Source of the DNA: Chloroflexota bacterium | GTDB lineage: Bacteria; Chloroflexota; Anaerolineae; Anaerolineales; Anaerolineaceae | Length of the DNA stretch: 15,442 nt | Direction: 5' to 3' | Assembly (NCBI GenBank): GCA_029777225.1 | Contig: JAKOSR010000022.1 | Location: forward strand, 1-15,442 | In this document: in pieces, positions 13,604 to 15,442 of the stretch | How the letters are laid out: each line of letters starts with the position of its first letter | How positions within the stretch are numbered: position 1 is the first letter of the stretch | The notes under the pieces: model-generated | Told to the model about the DNA's origin: nothing | The model's input: the letters and a program-made list of their open reading frames with translations, nothing else | Database searches by the model: none | Translations under genes and position numbers: made by a program

Positions 13604-14062
13604 ATGGAAACCAAGGCGCCTGTCACGTCCATCCCGAAGGACACCCCCAGCCTCAAGGCACACCGCAGACAGCGGTTTTGGGGCATCACACTGCCTGTGG
13701 TTCTGGCAGCGCTGCTGGTGGTGGCTTGCGTGGTGTGGCTTAGCCTAGGTAGCCCGGGCGCGTCCGTGAACAACCCAGCGTTGAGCCAGGCGCTTTCGGT
13801 CCTGATAATCCTGCCGATGATGGCGGCCGCCCTAATCTTTTTTGTGCTTTTGGCCGGCCTGGTCTTTGGGCTTTCCCGGCTATATAAGGTGCTTCCAGGG
13901 GTGAGCGCGCAAGTGCTGGCGTTCTTCCACCAGGTTTTGGCTTACACCCGAACGGGAGCAAACATGGCGGCCCGCCCGGTGATTGCATTTCGCTCGAACA
14001 TGAGCAGGGTTAACCAGGTCATCACCAGTTTTGACCAACGCATTCGAAGCAAAGGAAAATGA
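13604..14062 (+). CDS. Small membrane protein, two spans (152 aa)
   Basis: The protein has a basic N-terminal tail (1-25, ending HRRQRFWG), a hydrophobic segment at about 28-48, a polar loop with SPGASVNNPALSQ, a second hydrophobic segment at about 65-90, and a C-terminal cytoplasmic part of about 60 residues with an amphipathic, basic character (ending FDQRIRSKGK). I do not recognise the family. The start lacks a ribosome site and lies directly under a -10 box, so the message may be leaderless. Its stop overlaps the ATG of the next small protein at 14059. Together with that gene it precedes rnz, and the three may form a unit. Confidence 0.75.
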   Translation: METKAPVTSIPKDTPSLKAHRRQRFWGITLPVVLAALLVVACVVWLSLGSPGASVNNPALSQALSVLIILPMMAAALIFFVLLAGLVFGLSRLYKVLPGVSAQVLAFFHQVLAYTRTGANMAARPVIAFRSNMSRVNQVITSFDQRIRSKGK

Positions 14063-14064
14063 CA

Positions 14065-14271
14065 ATGAATCCAACCGCGAAGACACTGACATTGGTGGTC
14101 GGCACCCTCTTGGGAGCGCTGATTGGGTACAAGGTGGCAACGGATTTTATTAGCCAATCGGACAAGGAAGGCAAAAAGGCCCCACTGACCGCGGCCCAGG
14201 GCATGCAATTGGGAATTACCGCGCTGGGTGCCCTGAAGCAAATCACCTCCATCAGTAAGTCAAAATCCTAA
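14065..14271 (+). CDS. Small protein with N-terminal glycine-zipper membrane segment (68 aa)
   Basis: Residues 5-22 (TAKTLTLVVGTLLGALIG) form a hydrophobic helix with spaced glycines, followed by YKVATDFISQSDKEGKK and a second mildly hydrophobic, Ala/Gly-rich stretch ending in KQITSISKSKS. The layout recalls YtxH-like envelope proteins, but the match is by general shape only. Two starts are possible: ATG 14059, overlapping the previous stop, and ATG 14065, placed eight bases after AAAGGA; the second is preferred. It is coupled to the preceding membrane protein and ends 22 bases before rnz. Function unknown. Confidence 0.65.
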   Translation: MNPTAKTLTLVVGTLLGALIGYKVATDFISQSDKEGKKAPLTAAQGMQLGITALGALKQITSISKSKS

Positions 14272-14293
14272 TTGAAAGGGTCGCGGGCCTCTT

Positions 14294-15226
14294 TTGTTTG
14301 AACTCATTTTCCTGGGCACCTCAGCGTCTGCCCCTTCGATTAAGCGTGGATTAGCCTCCCTCATCGTCAAGCACGAAGAATATCGTTTTTTGGTGGATTG
14401 TGGCGAGGGAACGCAGCGCCAAATCCTGAAATCTGGTGTTGGTTTTAAACGGCTCAATCACATCCTGCTGACGCACGGGCACCTGGACCATATCCTCGGC
14501 CTGGCCGGGCTGCTTTCCACTTTCATGCGCTGGGAAGCCATCGAAGAGATAAACATCTATGGCAGCCGCCACACGATGGAACGGGTGGACGACCTGATTA
14601 ATGGCGTGGTGCTGCGTGGCACGCGCCCACCCATGCCGCTGAGCCTGCTGGATATTAAACCGGGCTTGATTTTTAGTGCGGAAAACTTCGACATCACTGC
14701 CTTTCCGGTCGATCACCGCGGCTCTTCCTCCCTTGGTTACCGGTTTGATGAGCGGTCACGCCGGCCCTTTTTGCCTGAAAAGGCTGAAGCGCTGCAAATC
14801 CCGCCCGGCCCCTGGCGCAAAGACCTGGTGGATGGCAAACCCATCACCCTGCTGGACGGGCGCGTAATCCTGCCGGACCAGGTGTTGGGCGAGGAAAAGC
14901 GGGGTGCCAGCCTGGTGGTGGTCGGGGATGTTGGCCGGCCAGAAAAACTGGTTGAACACATCCAGGGCGCAGATACACTCGTGATTGAATCCACCTACCT
15001 GCTGGAGGAGCAGGAGATGGCCGCCGAATTTGGGCATACCACCGCCGCGGCGGTGGCCGGCATCGCGCGCGAGGCCGGGGTGGGGCGGCTCATCCTGACG
15101 CATGTTTCGCGGCGTTATCGCGATGAAGACATCCTCGCTGAAGCGCGCGCGGTTTTCCCGAATTCCTTCCTGGCGCATGACTTTGACACATTCCTGGTTA
15201 AGCAGGTCGAATCGCCGTCCCTCTGA
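14294..15226 (+). CDS. rnz: Ribonuclease Z
   Basis: This enzyme cuts the 3' trailer of tRNA precursors, mainly those without an encoded CCA. It is a 310-residue MBL-fold protein of the short RNase Z form. It begins with LGTSASAPS and CGEGTQRQ; the metal site is THGHLDH (His61, His63, Asp65, His66), His141 (VDHRGSSSLGYR), Asp212 (VGDVG) and His270 (LTHVSRRY), with the HTTA motif at 248-251. An insertion between His141 and Asp212 contains the substrate-facing LLDGR segment. The only usable start is TTG at 14294, since a stop lies at 14273-14275 and no ATG or GTG fits; GAAAGGG at 14274-14280 is rather far upstream. Transcription probably comes from the preceding small genes. Confidence 0.95.
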   Translation: MFELIFLGTSASAPSIKRGLASLIVKHEEYRFLVDCGEGTQRQILKSGVGFKRLNHILLTHGHLDHILGLAGLLSTFMRWEAIEEINIYGSRHTMERVDDLINGVVLRGTRPPMPLSLLDIKPGLIFSAENFDITAFPVDHRGSSSLGYRFDERSRRPFLPEKAEALQIPPGPWRKDLVDGKPITLLDGRVILPDQVLGEEKRGASLVVVGDVGRPEKLVEHIQGADTLVIESTYLLEEQEMAAEFGHTTAAAVAGIAREAGVGRLILTHVSRRYRDEDILAEARAVFPNSFLAHDFDTFLVKQVESPSL

Positions 15227-15265
15227 GCACACCGCGCCCTTAGCGAGCTGGGTGTTGAATTATGT

Positions 15266-15271
15266 TAGAAT
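15266..15271 (+). promoter_or_regulatory. Possible -10 box for maf
   Basis: TAGAAT (5 of 6 matches to TATAAT) ends 11 bases before the ATG at 15283, so any leader would be about four bases. No ribosome site is visible and there is no good -35. Confidence 0.25.
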
Positions 15272-15282
15272 CGCCGATTAGT

Positions 15283-15442
15283 ATGTCCCCTATGGATTTC
15301 ATCCTGGCTTCCGGCTCTCCCCGGCGCAAGCAACTGCTGGCGCTATTTGGGATTTCCTTTTGCGTGCGCCCGTCCGATGTGGATGAATCACTCCAACCTG
15401 GGGAGGAACCTCTGGGTTACGTCCGCCGGCTGGCAGCCCAAA
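15283..15442 (+). CDS. maf: Maf-like nucleoside triphosphate pyrophosphatase, partial
   Basis: Only the N-terminal 53 residues are present; the gene runs off the right edge. It begins MSPMDFILASGSPRRKQLL, with the Maf signature ASxSPRRxxLL that holds the nucleotide phosphates, followed by FGISFCVRPSDVDESLQPGE, where the PSDVDE segment is also typical. Maf proteins hydrolyse non-canonical or modified NTPs (often dTTP/UTP or m7GTP) and affect septum formation. ATG 15283 and ATG 15292 are both in frame; the family usually starts two to four residues before the ILAS segment, which favours the second slightly. The gap to rnz is 56 bases with no terminator visible. Confidence 0.88.
   Translation, partial: MSPMDFILASGSPRRKQLLALFGISFCVRPSDVDESLQPGEEPLGYVRRLAAQ

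Overview
The window looks like chromosomal core DNA from a free-living bacterium, most likely a member of the Chloroflexota (Anaerolineae-like). This is an inference. It rests on moderately high GC, three tandem M42 aminopeptidases, lipoproteins and membrane-anchored proteins with Pro/Thr-rich linkers, recX joined to an RNase Y gene, and several TTG starts. No 16S rRNA or other phylogenetic marker is present, so the assignment is tentative. No mobile element, CRISPR array, rRNA or tRNA gene was found.

Left part (1-5896). A perfect hairpin terminator (221-248) follows a 40-residue lysine-rich mini-gene on the minus strand (264-386). Divergent from it is a tightly spaced plus-strand run of six genes (522-5821): a TM-anchored Pro/Thr-rich protein, three diverged M42 metallopeptidases with complete metal sites, a lipoprotein related to ABC sugar-binding proteins, and a small protein with two membrane spans. 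A bidirectional terminator at 5853-5885 closes it. The peptidases carry no export signal and should act in the cytoplasm; the other three proteins are at the membrane. No permease or ATPase gene is present.

Middle (5897-10933). The minus strand carries cysK-cysE, overlapping by 14 bases: serine acetyltransferase and cysteine synthase, the two enzymes of cysteine synthesis. Divergent from them is pepQ-like (Xaa-Pro peptidase)-MFS transporter-metallo-hydrolase, again with short or overlapping junctions. The last gene overlaps the end of rny tail to tail by 13 bases.

Right part (10921-15442). recX and rny (RNase Y) form a minus-strand unit. Upstream of recX is a 460-base gap that is the least explained part of the window. 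It holds a minus-strand consensus -10 box, a good ribosome site with an 11-codon ORF, remains of what could be a broken small gene, several inverted repeats, a plus-strand ORF with six consecutive His codons, and a terminator-like hairpin directly before recX. On the plus strand follow two small membrane proteins, RNase Z (rnz) and the start of maf, which runs off the window.

Most of the window is ordinary housekeeping DNA. The points that deserve attention are the intergenic region 13142-13603, the unannotated lysine-rich mini-gene, and the peptidase/lipoprotein cluster.
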